From Bog-473 sp963725895 (lineage in GTDB: Bacteria > Actinomycetota > Acidimicrobiia > Acidimicrobiales > RAAP-2), in contig CAVSAJ010000001.1 in assembly GCA_963725895.1 (NCBI GenBank), forward strand, positions 496,001-560,000: a stretch of DNA of 64,000 nucleotides. Direction: 5' to 3'. This document shows, piece after piece, positions 44,334 through 53,219 of the stretch. The stretch's first letter is position 1. Each line of letters opens with the position of its first letter. Made by a program: the position numbers and the translations under genes. The notes beneath the pieces are model-generated. The model was not told the DNA's origin, searched no databases, and saw nothing but the letters and a program-made list of their open reading frames with translations.

Positions 44334-44843
44334 ATGAACCCGGAGCACCACGAGAGACGTCCCGAAAACCAGACGTCCGCGCAGCCACGTCAGGCCGGAC
44401 CGCAGGGAGACGAAGAGCCGGACCTCCTCGACGAGCCCGTCCTCCCCCTGTTCGGACTGTCGTCTGCGACGATCGTTGCCATCTTCGTCGGCGGCGCGCT
44501 GGGCACTGTCGCGCGTTATCTCCTAGAGGCCCACCATCCCATAGCGGCGGCTGCGTTTCCGTGGGTCACCCTGCTGGTGAACCTCACCGGGTCCTTCGCG
44601 ATCGGGCTGCTCGTCCCTCTGACCGAGCACGTGTCGCACCGTCTGCCCGCACTGCGACCGCTCGTCATGGTCGGCTTCCTCGGAGGGTGGACGACCTATT
44701 CGACCCTCGCCGTCGACGCGACGCTCTTGGGCAAGGATGGCGACTTTGTCACATGCCTGGCGTACCTGGTTGCGACGGTCGCCGGTGGTCTCGCCCTCGT
44801 CGTGGTGGGACACGACCTCGGCCGAAGGACGGTGACACGATGA
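44334..44843 (+). CDS. crcB: fluoride exporter Fluc/CrcB, subunit 1
   Basis: 169 residues from ATG 44334 with GGAGGAGAG upstream. After a polar N-terminus of about 45 residues come four TM helices with the family motifs GGALGTVARYLLE, VNLTGSFAIGLL (the Asn of the pore and GS-F box) and GFLGGWTTYSTL. Fluc channels are antiparallel dimers that expel fluoride. Here two genes probably supply a heterodimer. The stop overlaps the second crcB start (ATGA). Confidence 0.94.
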   Translation: MNPEHHERRPENQTSAQPRQAGPQGDEEPDLLDEPVLPLFGLSSATIVAIFVGGALGTVARYLLEAHHPIAAAAFPWVTLLVNLTGSFAIGLLVPLTEHVSHRLPALRPLVMVGFLGGWTTYSTLAVDATLLGKDGDFVTCLAYLVATVAGGLALVVVGHDLGRRTVTR

Positions 44844-45229
44844 GCTCCTCCCCCACTCTCGGCCTTGCCCTCCTCGTCGCGTGTGCCGGCGGCGTCGGCG
44901 CTCTTGCGCGCGCTCTTCTCATCCATCACATCGGCCTGCGCCGTGACGATCCCTTGCCCGTCGGCACCATGGCGGTGAACGCCTCGGGCTCCTTGGTCCT
45001 CGGCGTGCTGACTGGCCTGTCCCTCTACCACGGTCTCGGTTCTCACGTGTTGACCGTCGCCGGCGTCGGCCTCTGCGGCGGCTACACCACGTGGTCGACC
45101 GCGAGCTGGGAAACGGTCCACCTCGTGCACACAGGGCACCGGACAGAGGCCGTCGTCTACACGATGGGGAGCTTGGTCGTCTGCATCACGGCTGCAGCTG
45201 CTGGCATCGGACTGGCGGGCCTGCTCTGA
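44840..45229 (+). CDS. crcB: fluoride exporter Fluc/CrcB, subunit 2
   Basis: 129 residues, four TM helices. Motifs are GGVGALARALLI, VNASGSLVLGVL and GLCGGYTTWSTASWE. In the first pore box Phe of 'GSF' is Leu (GSL), so subunits 1 and 2 differ at the site that lines the pore. It is translationally coupled to subunit 1. Confidence 0.94.
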   Translation: MSSSPTLGLALLVACAGGVGALARALLIHHIGLRRDDPLPVGTMAVNASGSLVLGVLTGLSLYHGLGSHVLTVAGVGLCGGYTTWSTASWETVHLVHTGHRTEAVVYTMGSLVVCITAAAAGIGLAGLL

Positions 45230-45565
45230 ACCTGGCGAGCCGCCTCTCACGACCGGTCAAGCCCATTCGTCCGGGCGGTCACAGCTTGGCGCAAATGGCG
45301 TATGGCAACGACCGCCGGCCAAGCGACGTATCGGCCGTGGCAGGTGGGAACCGTGTCGTCCGTGCGATCCCACCGACGGCGATCCTTGGCTCAGCGCCCT
45401 TTCGGGATACGGAAGGGACCCGGACTGGACGCAATCCATGGGCGACAGATCTCCCGAGTAAGCACGTCTCACTGGTGATCACATCGCCGGAGGCATCCAC
45501 CTGGTGGAAGCGAGAGAGCGCCGAGATCGTTGACCCTCCGCACACCCTGTCGGTAGCGTCCCTCC
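45230..45565. other. intergenic region, no gene recognised
   Basis: 336 nt after crcB. Short open frames on both strands lack supported starts or family resemblance. The only signal is the promoter-like pair at its 3' end. Confidence 0.4.
45530..45559 (+). promoter_or_regulatory. candidate promoter for the methyltransferase
   Basis: TTGACC and TAGCGT are separated by 18 nt, and TAGCGT ends 6 nt before ATG 45566, so transcription would begin at the start codon. Confidence 0.45.
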
Positions 45566-46351
45566 ATGAGCTCCGATCCTTCGTCGTCTCCGACCGCCCC
45601 CCCAACGGAAATGCCGGGACGGATGGTGTCGGCGGAGTCGGCGTCCGCGCGCCCCGAGACGCACGCACGCTTCGTATTCCAGGGCAGTCCGCCCTACTCA
45701 TTGGACACGATTCTCCACGTCTCCCGCTACGTGTGGGCTGCTCAGCTCTTCGTGCAGCCCGAACATCACGTGCTCGACTTTGGTTGCGGCACCGGCTTCG
45801 GGGTAGCGCTCCTGTCGCCGCGGTGTACCGACGTCGTGGGGATCGACCTCGACCCGAATGTCGTTGGCCTCGCCGAAAGGTTTCGGCTCGCCAACGCACG
45901 GTTCCTCTGTGCCAACGCGTGCGCGCCCAATCTTGGGGCTGCACTCGGTATCGGAGGCATCGATGTCGCGCTCTCCATGGAGACGATCGAGCACTTAGAG
46001 GACTACTTCACCTACGTGGAGAACGTGGTCTCCATGATGAAGCAGACAGGCACCTTCGTGGTGGGAACTCCGAATCGCACCATGACCTACAACCGTTATG
46101 AGAACCGTCGCCATATGGACCCCTCGCACGTCCAGGAATTCACCGCCCGATCGCTTGAACGGACCTTGGCGACGTACTTCGACCACGTGGAGATGCACTA
46201 CCAGTACTTCCCCCACTTCTGGGAGGACGCTGCCGCGGGAATCTCCCGAGATCTGACGTTCGACGACGTCGCCTTCCATCGCATCCAAGATGTTCCGCAC
46301 CAGGCCATTGACGCCTTCGCACTGGTAGCCGTGGCCACGCAACCCAAGTAG
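45566..46351 (+). CDS. class I SAM-dependent methyltransferase
   Basis: 261 residues. SAM motif I is HVLDFGCGTGFGVALL at about 70, motif II contains VVGIDLDPNVVGLAE, then DVALSMETIEHLEDY (the 'MEVIEHL' block typical of small-molecule or lipid methyltransferases) and TFVVGTPNRTMTYN. The first 35 residues are Ser/Pro-rich and probably disordered. Substrate unknown; enzymes with this HLEDY/GTPN pattern often modify sugars or quinones. Confidence 0.87.
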   Translation: MSSDPSSSPTAPPTEMPGRMVSAESASARPETHARFVFQGSPPYSLDTILHVSRYVWAAQLFVQPEHHVLDFGCGTGFGVALLSPRCTDVVGIDLDPNVVGLAERFRLANARFLCANACAPNLGAALGIGGIDVALSMETIEHLEDYFTYVENVVSMMKQTGTFVVGTPNRTMTYNRYENRRHMDPSHVQEFTARSLERTLATYFDHVEMHYQYFPHFWEDAAAGISRDLTFDDVAFHRIQDVPHQAIDAFALVAVATQPK

Positions 46352-46670
46352 TGCAGGTCAGGAGGCGCCAACCGTAGGTCCCGGTCCACGACCATCGGGT
46401 TGGACGCCCGACGAGCGGTCACGGATTCGCGAACGCAGATCCGCCTCTTCAAGAGATCCTCCAGAGCCATGTGGCACGGCGGTGCACTCCTCCCTTCACG
46501 GGAGCACTTCTCGTGCTTCTTGGTCGAGCACCAAGTCTTCAGCGGCGAGATTCGCTTCTGGCTGTCGCCGAGCCAGAACGCTTCGACAAGATGGTGCTGC
46601 TGGGGCTGGGGGACGATGTTTTCGAGCCGGGCGACCTCCGACGCCGCCGCGGCGGATGCGACGCAGGAGA
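46352..46670. other. intergenic region, no gene recognised
   Basis: 319 nt between the convergent methyltransferase and gcvP genes. Several open frames cross it, but none has a supported start, conserved motif or codon bias. No clear terminator hairpin was found. Confidence 0.4.
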
Positions 46671-49538
46671 TCAGGTGGCGAACGCGTCGGGCGGCGGGCA
46701 GTTGCACACCAGATTGCGGTCGCCGTACGCCTGGTTGATCCGGGAGACGGGCGGCCAGTACTTGTCCGGCGTCTGCCCTGTGGGGTACACCGCGGTCGAC
46801 CGGTCGTAGGGTCGGGTCCAGTCGGCCACGAGGGCGGACGCCGTGTGGGGTGCGCCGCGCAACGGACTGTTCTCAATCGTCCAGCGTCCTGAGAGAACGT
46901 CATCGATCTCGGCCCGGATGGCGATCATCGCATCGCAGAATCGGTCGAGCTCCTCCAGATCCTCGCTCTCGGTCGGCTCGATCATCATCGTGCCCGCGAC
47001 CGGAAAGCTCACGGTCGGCGCGTGGAACCCGTAATCGATCAGGCGCTTGGCCACGTCATCAACCGAGACACCCGTCGCTTTGGTGAGCGGGCGGAGGTCC
47101 ACGATGCACTCGTGGGCGACCAGGCCGTTCTTGCCGGTGTACAGGATCGGGTACGACGACGAGAGCCGGGTCGCCACGTAGTTGGCCGCCAGCACCGCCG
47201 ATTTCGTCGCATACGCCAGCCCGCTCCCCGAGAGTAAGCGGATGTAGGCCCAACTGACCGACAGGATGCCGGCGCTCCCGTACGGAGCGGCGCTCACAGG
47301 ACCTATTCCCTCACGCCGCTCGGGCCGAGGATGCATCGGATGAGAGGGCAAGAAGGGCACCAGGTGCTCGGCCACGGCGACGGGTCCGACGCCCGGGCCG
47401 CCGCCCCCGTGGGGGATGCAGAAGGTCTTGTGCAGGTTCAGGTGCGACACGTCTCCGCCGAACTCGCCAGGGGCGGCAAGGCCGAGTAGCGCGTTGAGGT
47501 TGGCTCCGTCGATGTAGACCTGCCCGCCGTGGCGGTGCACCATCTCGCACATGGCGCTGATGCCGTCTTCGTAGACGCCGTGCGTCGAGGGGTATGTGAT
47601 CATGATGGCCGCGAGGCGCGCTGCGTACTCCTGGCATTTGGCTTCGAGGTCGCCGAGGTCCACCGTCCCGTCGTCGCAGGCACCGACCACGACGACGCGC
47701 ATGCCGGCCATGACCGCGGATGCCGCGTTGGTCCCGTGCGCGCTCGAAGGGATGAGGCAGACGTCGCGCTCGGGCTCGCCGCACGACTCGTGGTAGGCCC
47801 GAATGGCCAGCAGACCGGCCAGCTCTCCCTGGCTGCCGGCGTTGGGCTGCACCGATACCCTGGCGTAGCCGGTGACGTCGGCCAGCCACGCCTCGAGCTC
47901 GTCGATCAGCTCGCTGTAGCCCGGCGTGGTCTCGAGCGGCGCGAACGGGTGAACGTCGGCAAAACCCGGGAGGCCGACGGACTCCATCTCGGTCGTTGCG
48001 TTCAGCTTCATCGTGCACGACCCCAGCGGGATCATGCCGCGGTCGAGCGCGAAGTCGAGGTCAGAGAGGCGGCGTAGGTACCGCAGCATTGACGTCTCGG
48101 AGTGGTGCTCGGCGAACACGGGATGCACCAGGATGGGCCCGCGTCGCAGCAGCGCCACCGGCAACGCGTCCCGCCAGCCGCCGGTCGCGACGTCGGCCGA
48201 CACGCCGAAAGCGTCGAGCGCTGCGGCCACGTGCTCCTCAGCGGTGGTTTCGCCGCACGAGATACCGACGTGATCGCCGTCCACCAGGCGCAGCTGGACA
48301 GCTCGCTCGGCGGCCGCCGCCACGATCTCCTCGGCTCGCCCGGGTGTCTCGACCACGATCGTGTCGAAGAACTCCCGGTGGACGAGGCCGTAGCCCGCCG
48401 CCTCGAGACCGGCGGCGAGCTGCACGGTGCGGCCGTGCACCCGGCGCGCAATGCCCCGCAGCCCCTCTGCCCCGTGGTAAACGGCGTACATCGCGGCAAC
48501 GACAGCGAGGAGGACCTGGGCGGTGCAGATGTTCGAGGTTGCCTTCTCGCGGCGGATGTGCTGCTCCCGGGTCTGGAGCGCGAGGCGGTAGGCGGCTCGG
48601 CCCTCGGCGTCCACGGAGAGACCGACGAGACGCCCCGGCAGGTCTCGCTCGAGTCCGGCCCGCACCGCCATGAAGGCGGCGTGTGGCCCCCCGTACCAGA
48701 GCGGCACCCCGAAGCGCTGGGAGGAGCCGACGACCACGTCGGCACCCCAGTCCCCCGGTGGCGTCAGCAGCGTCAGGGCCAACAGATCTGTTGCCACGGT
48801 CACCAACGCGCCGCGCGCGTGCGCGTCCGCGGTGACCGCGGCGAAGTCGCGGATGGCGCCCGAGCAGCCCGGGTACTGCTGGACGACCCCGAAGCACTCG
48901 CCTTCGGGCAGCCCCTCGCTCAAGTCGGCCATGACCGCCTCCAGGCCCAGCGGACGCAGGCGCGTCTCGAGGACCGCGAGGGTCTGAGGAAAGGCGTCGG
49001 CGTCGACAAACACCCGCTTCGACTCGACGGCCGCCCGCCGCCGCATCAGCGTGACCGCCTCGGCCACTGCGGTGCTCTCGTCGAGGAGAGAGGCATTGGC
49101 CGTGTCGAGCCCCGTCAGATCGGTCACCATTGTCTGGAAATTCAGCAACGCCTCCAGGCGGCCCTGGCTGATCTCGGGCTGGTAGGGGGTGTAGGCGGTG
49201 TACCAGGCGGGGCTCTCGAGCACGTTGCGCCTGATGACCGCCGGCGTGACCGTGCCGTAGTACCCAAGCCCGATCATCGGCTCGGCGACGACATTGCGCA
49301 CCGCCTGGGCGCGCAGCTCGTCGAGAACCGCACGCTCGGACACAGCCGGGGGCAGGTCCAACTCGGAGAGGCTGCGTACCGAGTGCGGGATGGCCGAGTC
49401 GACCAGGGCGTCGAGGTCGTCGTAGCCCAAGACCTTGAGCATCGCCTCTTGTTCCTCGGCCGAAGTCCCGACGTGGCGATATAAGAAGTCTTCGAACGGC
49501 TCGAGTGCTTCGGTGCCGGCTTGACGCTGGTCGCTCAA
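46671..49538 (-). CDS. gcvP: glycine dehydrogenase (decarboxylating), P-protein
   Basis: 955 residues from TTG 49538, full length for a fused P-protein. The N-terminal half has GLGYYGTVTPAVIRRNVLES and AWYTAYTPYQPEISQGRLE. The C-terminal half has NAGSQGELAGLL, SSAHGTNAASA, the PLP lysine in HLNLHKTFCIPHGGGGPG, and SILYGSAG-like GSAGILSVSWAYI. It decarboxylates glycine and passes the aminomethyl group to GcvH. AGGAGG lies 6 nt before TTG 49538; ATG 49553 is an in-frame alternative. No gcvT or gcvH is adjacent. Expression is governed by the glycine riboswitch upstream. Confidence 0.95.
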   Translation of the reverse strand: MSDQRQAGTEALEPFEDFLYRHVGTSAEEQEAMLKVLGYDDLDALVDSAIPHSVRSLSELDLPPAVSERAVLDELRAQAVRNVVAEPMIGLGYYGTVTPAVIRRNVLESPAWYTAYTPYQPEISQGRLEALLNFQTMVTDLTGLDTANASLLDESTAVAEAVTLMRRRAAVESKRVFVDADAFPQTLAVLETRLRPLGLEAVMADLSEGLPEGECFGVVQQYPGCSGAIRDFAAVTADAHARGALVTVATDLLALTLLTPPGDWGADVVVGSSQRFGVPLWYGGPHAAFMAVRAGLERDLPGRLVGLSVDAEGRAAYRLALQTREQHIRREKATSNICTAQVLLAVVAAMYAVYHGAEGLRGIARRVHGRTVQLAAGLEAAGYGLVHREFFDTIVVETPGRAEEIVAAAAERAVQLRLVDGDHVGISCGETTAEEHVAAALDAFGVSADVATGGWRDALPVALLRRGPILVHPVFAEHHSETSMLRYLRRLSDLDFALDRGMIPLGSCTMKLNATTEMESVGLPGFADVHPFAPLETTPGYSELIDELEAWLADVTGYARVSVQPNAGSQGELAGLLAIRAYHESCGEPERDVCLIPSSAHGTNAASAVMAGMRVVVVGACDDGTVDLGDLEAKCQEYAARLAAIMITYPSTHGVYEDGISAMCEMVHRHGGQVYIDGANLNALLGLAAPGEFGGDVSHLNLHKTFCIPHGGGGPGVGPVAVAEHLVPFLPSHPMHPRPERREGIGPVSAAPYGSAGILSVSWAYIRLLSGSGLAYATKSAVLAANYVATRLSSSYPILYTGKNGLVAHECIVDLRPLTKATGVSVDDVAKRLIDYGFHAPTVSFPVAGTMMIEPTESEDLEELDRFCDAMIAIRAEIDDVLSGRWTIENSPLRGAPHTASALVADWTRPYDRSTAVYPTGQTPDKYWPPVSRINQAYGDRNLVCNCPPPDAFAT

Positions 49539-49550
49539 AGGAGGCCTCCT
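49539..49550 (-). promoter_or_regulatory. self-complementary ribosome binding site of gcvP
   Basis: AGGAGGCCTCCT is a perfect 12-bp palindrome whose first half is the SD and whose end touches the TTG start. In RNA, AGGA can pair with TCCT around GGCC, or the SD can be taken by upstream riboswitch sequence. Confidence 0.5.
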
Positions 49551-49587
49551 CATGCGCCCCGCGTTCATGCGGAGCTCGTTGGACGTC

Positions 49588-49785
49588 CTCCCCACTCTGT
49601 CGTCGGACCTGAGAGTCTCACCGCTGACCAAGCGGTTTCCACCTTCGGTGCGCCGCGCCCTCGCGCCACGCTTTCCAGAGTTGCCTCGCCGGAGCGGTAT
49701 GTCGGCCTGAGAGTTTCTGGGGAGAGTTGCTCCTCCGGCGTCCCCTCGAGTTACACCTTCGGGGACTCTGGCGCTCCGGTTCAAA
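49588..49785 (-). promoter_or_regulatory. tandem glycine riboswitch
   Basis: On the minus strand two aptamers follow each other. The first carries GCCGGAGGAGCAACTC and GAAACTCTCAGGC, then CGACATACCGCTCC. The second carries GCAACTCTGGAAAGCG, CGCACCGAAGGTGGAAACC and GAGACTCTCAGGTCC. These match the gcvT-type glycine aptamer pair, in which both aptamers bind glycine and turn on glycine cleavage genes. The gene downstream is gcvP. Confidence 0.92.
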
Positions 49786-49808
49786 CGGCGTATTCAGTTG
49801 TGACGCCC

Positions 49809-49814
49809 ATCATA
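49809..49814 (-). promoter_or_regulatory. -10 box TATGAT for the glycine riboswitch transcript
   Basis: TATGAT on the minus strand lies about 24 nt before the first aptamer. A weak -35 (CTGGCG) is 17-18 nt further upstream. Confidence 0.45.
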
Positions 49815-49892
49815 GGGCACCGACCCGTCGACGCCAGCTTTCCGTCGTCGGGCCCGACCCCGATCACGTCCTGCCTAGGATTGAGGATCAGC

Positions 49893-50216
49893 ATGGACCG
49901 GAGCAAGCTTCGGCTGGCAGCCAAATTGCTCGCCAAGGCGGAAGGCACCGCCTTCGACGCCGAAGCTGCCGCGCTCGCTGAGAAGGCCTACGTGCTCCTG
50001 GCCGAATTGCTCAACGCGCTCGACGAGAGTGGCCCATACGCGGGCGTTGGGAGGCGACGCGAGCGTCGGCTGTTGCAGGATCGACGGGCGGCACGCCGGC
50101 TGTTCGGCTGGAGGTCCTCGGCATCGCGACCCCCACTGAACCCCGAGAACGGGTACCGCCAAGGAGATCGCCAAAGCGATCCCACACCCGGAGGAGACAT
50201 CGACCTGAGAGCCTGA
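49893..50216 (+). CDS. small protein with DUF2786-like N-terminus
   Basis: 107 residues from ATG 49893. The segment LRLAAKLLAKAEGTAFDAEA, followed by ALAEKAYVLLAELL, resembles the DUF2786 helix pair ('LLAKAESTTFPAEAEALTAKAQELM'). The rest is basic and disordered (GRRRERRLLQDRRAARRLFG). TAGGAT lies 11 nt upstream of the start. It is divergent from the gcvP riboswitch and convergent with the next gene. Function is unknown. Confidence 0.6.
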   Translation: MDRSKLRLAAKLLAKAEGTAFDAEAAALAEKAYVLLAELLNALDESGPYAGVGRRRERRLLQDRRAARRLFGWRSSASRPPLNPENGYRQGDRQSDPTPGGDIDLRA

Positions 50217-50252
50217 GTCGATCGCCGTTGGGCCGCACCTCCTCAAAGGATC

Positions 50253-50783
50253 TCAGCGGAGCCAGTCGTCGGCGGAAGCCTCCCCGGTCTTGTACTTCGC
50301 CACCAGTTGCGACTGCAGGCTTCGGAGGTGGCCCTCGACGTCTTCCCACCGCTGCGTCACGAGGGCCAACTGCACTTCGAGATCGGAGAGAAGCGGCGAG
50401 ACGTCGGCTGGCGTAGAGATGTCCGCTCCCACCAGTCTCGCGTGCAAGGCGAGCAGTTCGTCCGCCTCTCCTTCGATCACTTGCTCGGCCGAGTTCATCG
50501 TTGCCGGGGCATCGGGAGAAAGCGACCACCCTCCTCCGACGGAGGCGGCCGCCAGCGTCTCGGGGAGCGAACGCACCACCCCCTCGAAGCTCGCATCGCC
50601 AGTCTTCACCGCCTCTTTCACGACGCGTACGTCCACCGACAACACATGGCGCGCGTACGCCAGCAGCACGGCGACGTGCGCCAGTTCGTCCCGCCTGGTT
50701 CTGATCCATTCAACAGGCACATCTGCCCCGACCGCTGTCGTCGACTCCAGCAACCGGTCGATGTGCTCCATCGTCATTGCCAC
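50253..50783 (-). CDS. hypothetical helical protein next to the flagellar genes
   Basis: 176 residues from GTG 50783 (ATG 50777 and 50771 also fit). It is predicted to be mostly alpha-helical: MEHIDRLLESTTAVG, RTRRDELAHVAVLLAYARHV and the C-terminal coiled stretch SDLEVQLALVTQRWEDVEGH. No family recognised. It is divergent from the flagellar glycosyltransferase, with the inverted repeat at 50819-50845 in the shared spacer. Confidence 0.55.
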   Translation of the reverse strand: MAMTMEHIDRLLESTTAVGADVPVEWIRTRRDELAHVAVLLAYARHVLSVDVRVVKEAVKTGDASFEGVVRSLPETLAAASVGGGWSLSPDAPATMNSAEQVIEGEADELLALHARLVGADISTPADVSPLLSDLEVQLALVTQRWEDVEGHLRSLQSQLVAKYKTGEASADDWLR

Positions 50784-50818
50784 GACACCACGCTAGCCCT
50801 CGCCTCTTCGAGAACGGC

Positions 50819-50845
50819 GAACATCGTGGATTGAGAACGATGTTC
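50819..50845. promoter_or_regulatory. 9-bp perfect inverted repeat in a divergent promoter region
   Basis: GAACATCGT (50819-50827) and ACGATGTTC (50837-50845) are exact inverted copies around a 9-nt spacer. The centre-to-centre distance of 18 bp places both arms on one DNA face, as for a dimeric repressor. It lies between the helical protein and the glycosyltransferase. Confidence 0.5.
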
Positions 50846-50864
50846 CCCTGAATTCCACGCCTCC

Positions 50865-53210
50865 GTGAGCCGTAGTGGAACCGTGGGCCACTACGACACA
50901 CCCACTGCACGACCAACGGTGAGCATCGTCATTCCCGCCTGGAACGCCTGGGCGCACACGCGCCGCTGTCTCGACGCGCTCCGCCCGACCCTGCGTCCCG
51001 ACGACCAAATCGTGGTCGTCGACAACGGCTCGAGTGATGACACAGGCCGTGCACTTAGCCGGTATCGGTGGATCGAGGCCGTGTTCAACCCGGAGAATCG
51101 GGGGTTCGCACGAGCCTGCAATCAAGGCGCCGTCATGGCGCGGGGCGAGGCGATCGTGTTCCTCAACAACGATACGGTCGTTGCAGAAGGCTGGCTCGAT
51201 GAGCTCGTGGCTCCGTTCGGTGCGCCGGACGTCGGCGCGGTGGGCCCGCGCTCGGACAACGTCTCGGGACACCAAGCAACTGCCGCCGTCCGGTACGTGC
51301 CTGATCAGCCCGATCTGTTCAAGAAATCGGCACGGGCCTGGCACAGGGAGCACCGAGGTGTGACGACCGATGCCACCCGCTTGGTCGGTTTCTGTCTTGC
51401 CGTGCGCCGCGATGCGTTCATTCGCCTCGCGGGATTCGACGAGCGTTACTCCATCGGTGGCTTCGAGGACGACGACCTGTGCCGGCGCCTCAGACAACAC
51501 GGCTTGCGCTTGGTGGTGGCACACGGGTCCTTCGTACACCACCACGGTCACGCCACGTTCGACGCGAACGAGCTGGATTGGCAGCGCGTACAGGCAGCAA
51601 ATCGAGAACGCTTTGTCGAGGTCTGGGGTAGCGAGGCCCTGCCCAGTGCTCCGCTGGTCAGCGCCTGCCTCATCGTCAAGGACGAAGAGGAAATGCTGGC
51701 GGACTGCCTCGAGTCCGTGCGGGATCTTGCCAACGAGATCGTCGTCTACGACACCGGGTCGATCGACGCCACGGTCGAGATCGCCCGCGCCGCGGGGGCC
51801 CGCGTGATCGAGGGCTACTGGGAGGATTCGTTCGCACAGGCGCGCAACGCCGCGTTGGTCCACGCGAGCGGCGAGTGGGTGCTTTCCATCGACGCCGACG
51901 AGCGTCTCCGAGCGGACCCCGAAGCCGTGCGCCGTCAGCTCCTCGATCCCGGGGCGGATGTGGAGGCATACCTCGTCGCCATCGAGAACCTGCATGGAGC
52001 GGGCAATCCGCGCTCGGTGCACAGCGCCATCAGGCTGTTCCGTCGTCGTGCGTGTGCGTGGCGTCACCGGCTCCACGAACTGGTTGTTGCGGCCGACAAC
52101 CCAAGACGTCCGCTCGCAACCGCCAGCCTGTCCGGGGCCCGAATCCTGCACCTCGGCTACGAAGCGAGGATTTTCGAAGCACGCCACAAGAGCGAGCGCA
52201 ACCTCCGCCTCGCCGAAGCCGCCCTCGAAGAGGACCAAACCCATCCATACACCCTGATGAACTACGGCCGCGCCCTCGAGTCCGCAGGAAGAAGTGCAGA
52301 GGCCCTGGAACAACTGTCCCGCGCCGCTCGGACTGCAAGCGATCCGACAACCCGGCGGCTGGCCGTCAGCAATCTCGCCTACATCCTCGGGCGGATGGGG
52401 CGCTACGAAGAAGCCCTCGAACAGGTGAACCTGCTGCGGCAGCTCTCGCGTTCACCGGTGGCGGCCGACATCGCCGAAGGACGCATCCGCCTGGCCATGG
52501 GCCAGACCGAAGAGGGTCTCGCCCTCCTCGAACGCATGTCCCCGCAGGCTCGCGACGACGACGGAATGGAGTACGCCCCCCATATGGTCGCTGCGATCAG
52601 GGGCGAAGCTCTCGCCTCGCTCGGTCGTTGCGGCGAGGCCGCCGACGTCGTGCTCGAAGCCATGCGTTCGGCCGGGGTGCTGGAGGCGGATCTCGGCGAG
52701 CTCGTCCACTGGCTGCTCGACGCCGGTCGCTCACCGGCAGAGATCGCGTCCGCTCTCAGCGAAGACGAGCTTGTCGCCCTCCTGGGGCGGACGCTCCGCC
52801 AGCCTCCGGCGCTCGCCGACATGCTGATCGAAGGCGCATGGGCCCGCTTTCCTGACCGGCTCGAGCCCCTCGCCGCCGCATCGCGGATCGCGCCCGAGCT
52901 CCCCGTCGCCCGTGCCCTCCGGTGGTCGTCGCGTCTGCGGGCGCGCGGCCTCACCAACGCGTGTCCTCTCGTCGCCATCGTCGCCGGCACTGGCGAGCCC
53001 TCCGTCAGGATCCGCGCGGGGGCCGCGGCGTTCGGGGCATTCGGTGAGCACGCTGTGGTCGCAGGCGTCGCGGAGGCTCTTGACGTCCTTGATCCGGGAG
53101 CGCGCCAGGCCTCCCTCGATGAGATCGGCCGATTGGCACCGGCGCTGGGTGAACTCCTCGCCGACCGCGGCGAGTGCGCACAGTCCGATCCGGTGACCAG
53201 CGGCCGCTGA
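50865..53210 (+). CDS. double GT2 glycosyltransferase with C-terminal TPR repeats
   Basis: 781 residues. Domain 1 (about 15-255) has SIVIPAWNAWAHTRRCLDAL, VVDNGSSDDTG, NNDTVV and GFEDDDLCRRL. Domain 2 (about 265-480) has ACLIVKDEEEMLADCLESV, YDTGSIDATVEIA and SIDADER, the SunS-like type that glycosylates proteins. From about 450 to 780 TPR-like helical pairs follow (PYTLMNYGRALESAGRSAEA). The fusion next to sigma-28 and flagellin genes makes flagellin O-glycosylation the best guess. GTG 50865 is the first start; GTG 50883 is possible. Confidence 0.85.
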   Translation: MSRSGTVGHYDTPTARPTVSIVIPAWNAWAHTRRCLDALRPTLRPDDQIVVVDNGSSDDTGRALSRYRWIEAVFNPENRGFARACNQGAVMARGEAIVFLNNDTVVAEGWLDELVAPFGAPDVGAVGPRSDNVSGHQATAAVRYVPDQPDLFKKSARAWHREHRGVTTDATRLVGFCLAVRRDAFIRLAGFDERYSIGGFEDDDLCRRLRQHGLRLVVAHGSFVHHHGHATFDANELDWQRVQAANRERFVEVWGSEALPSAPLVSACLIVKDEEEMLADCLESVRDLANEIVVYDTGSIDATVEIARAAGARVIEGYWEDSFAQARNAALVHASGEWVLSIDADERLRADPEAVRRQLLDPGADVEAYLVAIENLHGAGNPRSVHSAIRLFRRRACAWRHRLHELVVAADNPRRPLATASLSGARILHLGYEARIFEARHKSERNLRLAEAALEEDQTHPYTLMNYGRALESAGRSAEALEQLSRAARTASDPTTRRLAVSNLAYILGRMGRYEEALEQVNLLRQLSRSPVAADIAEGRIRLAMGQTEEGLALLERMSPQARDDDGMEYAPHMVAAIRGEALASLGRCGEAADVVLEAMRSAGVLEADLGELVHWLLDAGRSPAEIASALSEDELVALLGRTLRQPPALADMLIEGAWARFPDRLEPLAAASRIAPELPVARALRWSSRLRARGLTNACPLVAIVAGTGEPSVRIRAGAAAFGAFGEHAVVAGVAEALDVLDPGARQASLDEIGRLAPALGELLADRGECAQSDPVTSGR

Positions 53211-53219
53211 GCCGCCGGC

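Noticed and set aside
46400..46809. Several overlapping open frames in the methyltransferase/gcvP gap
   Set aside because: Three frames are open together for over 300 nt, typical of GC-rich non-coding DNA; none has a supported start or family match.
49541..49784. N-terminal extension of GcvP to 1037 residues
   Set aside because: The extension translates the glycine riboswitch; the protein family starts near the TTG at 49538.
50253..50783. RsiG-type anti-sigma factor for the nearby sigma-28
   Set aside because: The c-di-GMP signature E-x3-S-x2-R-x3-Q-x3-D is not found in the helices.
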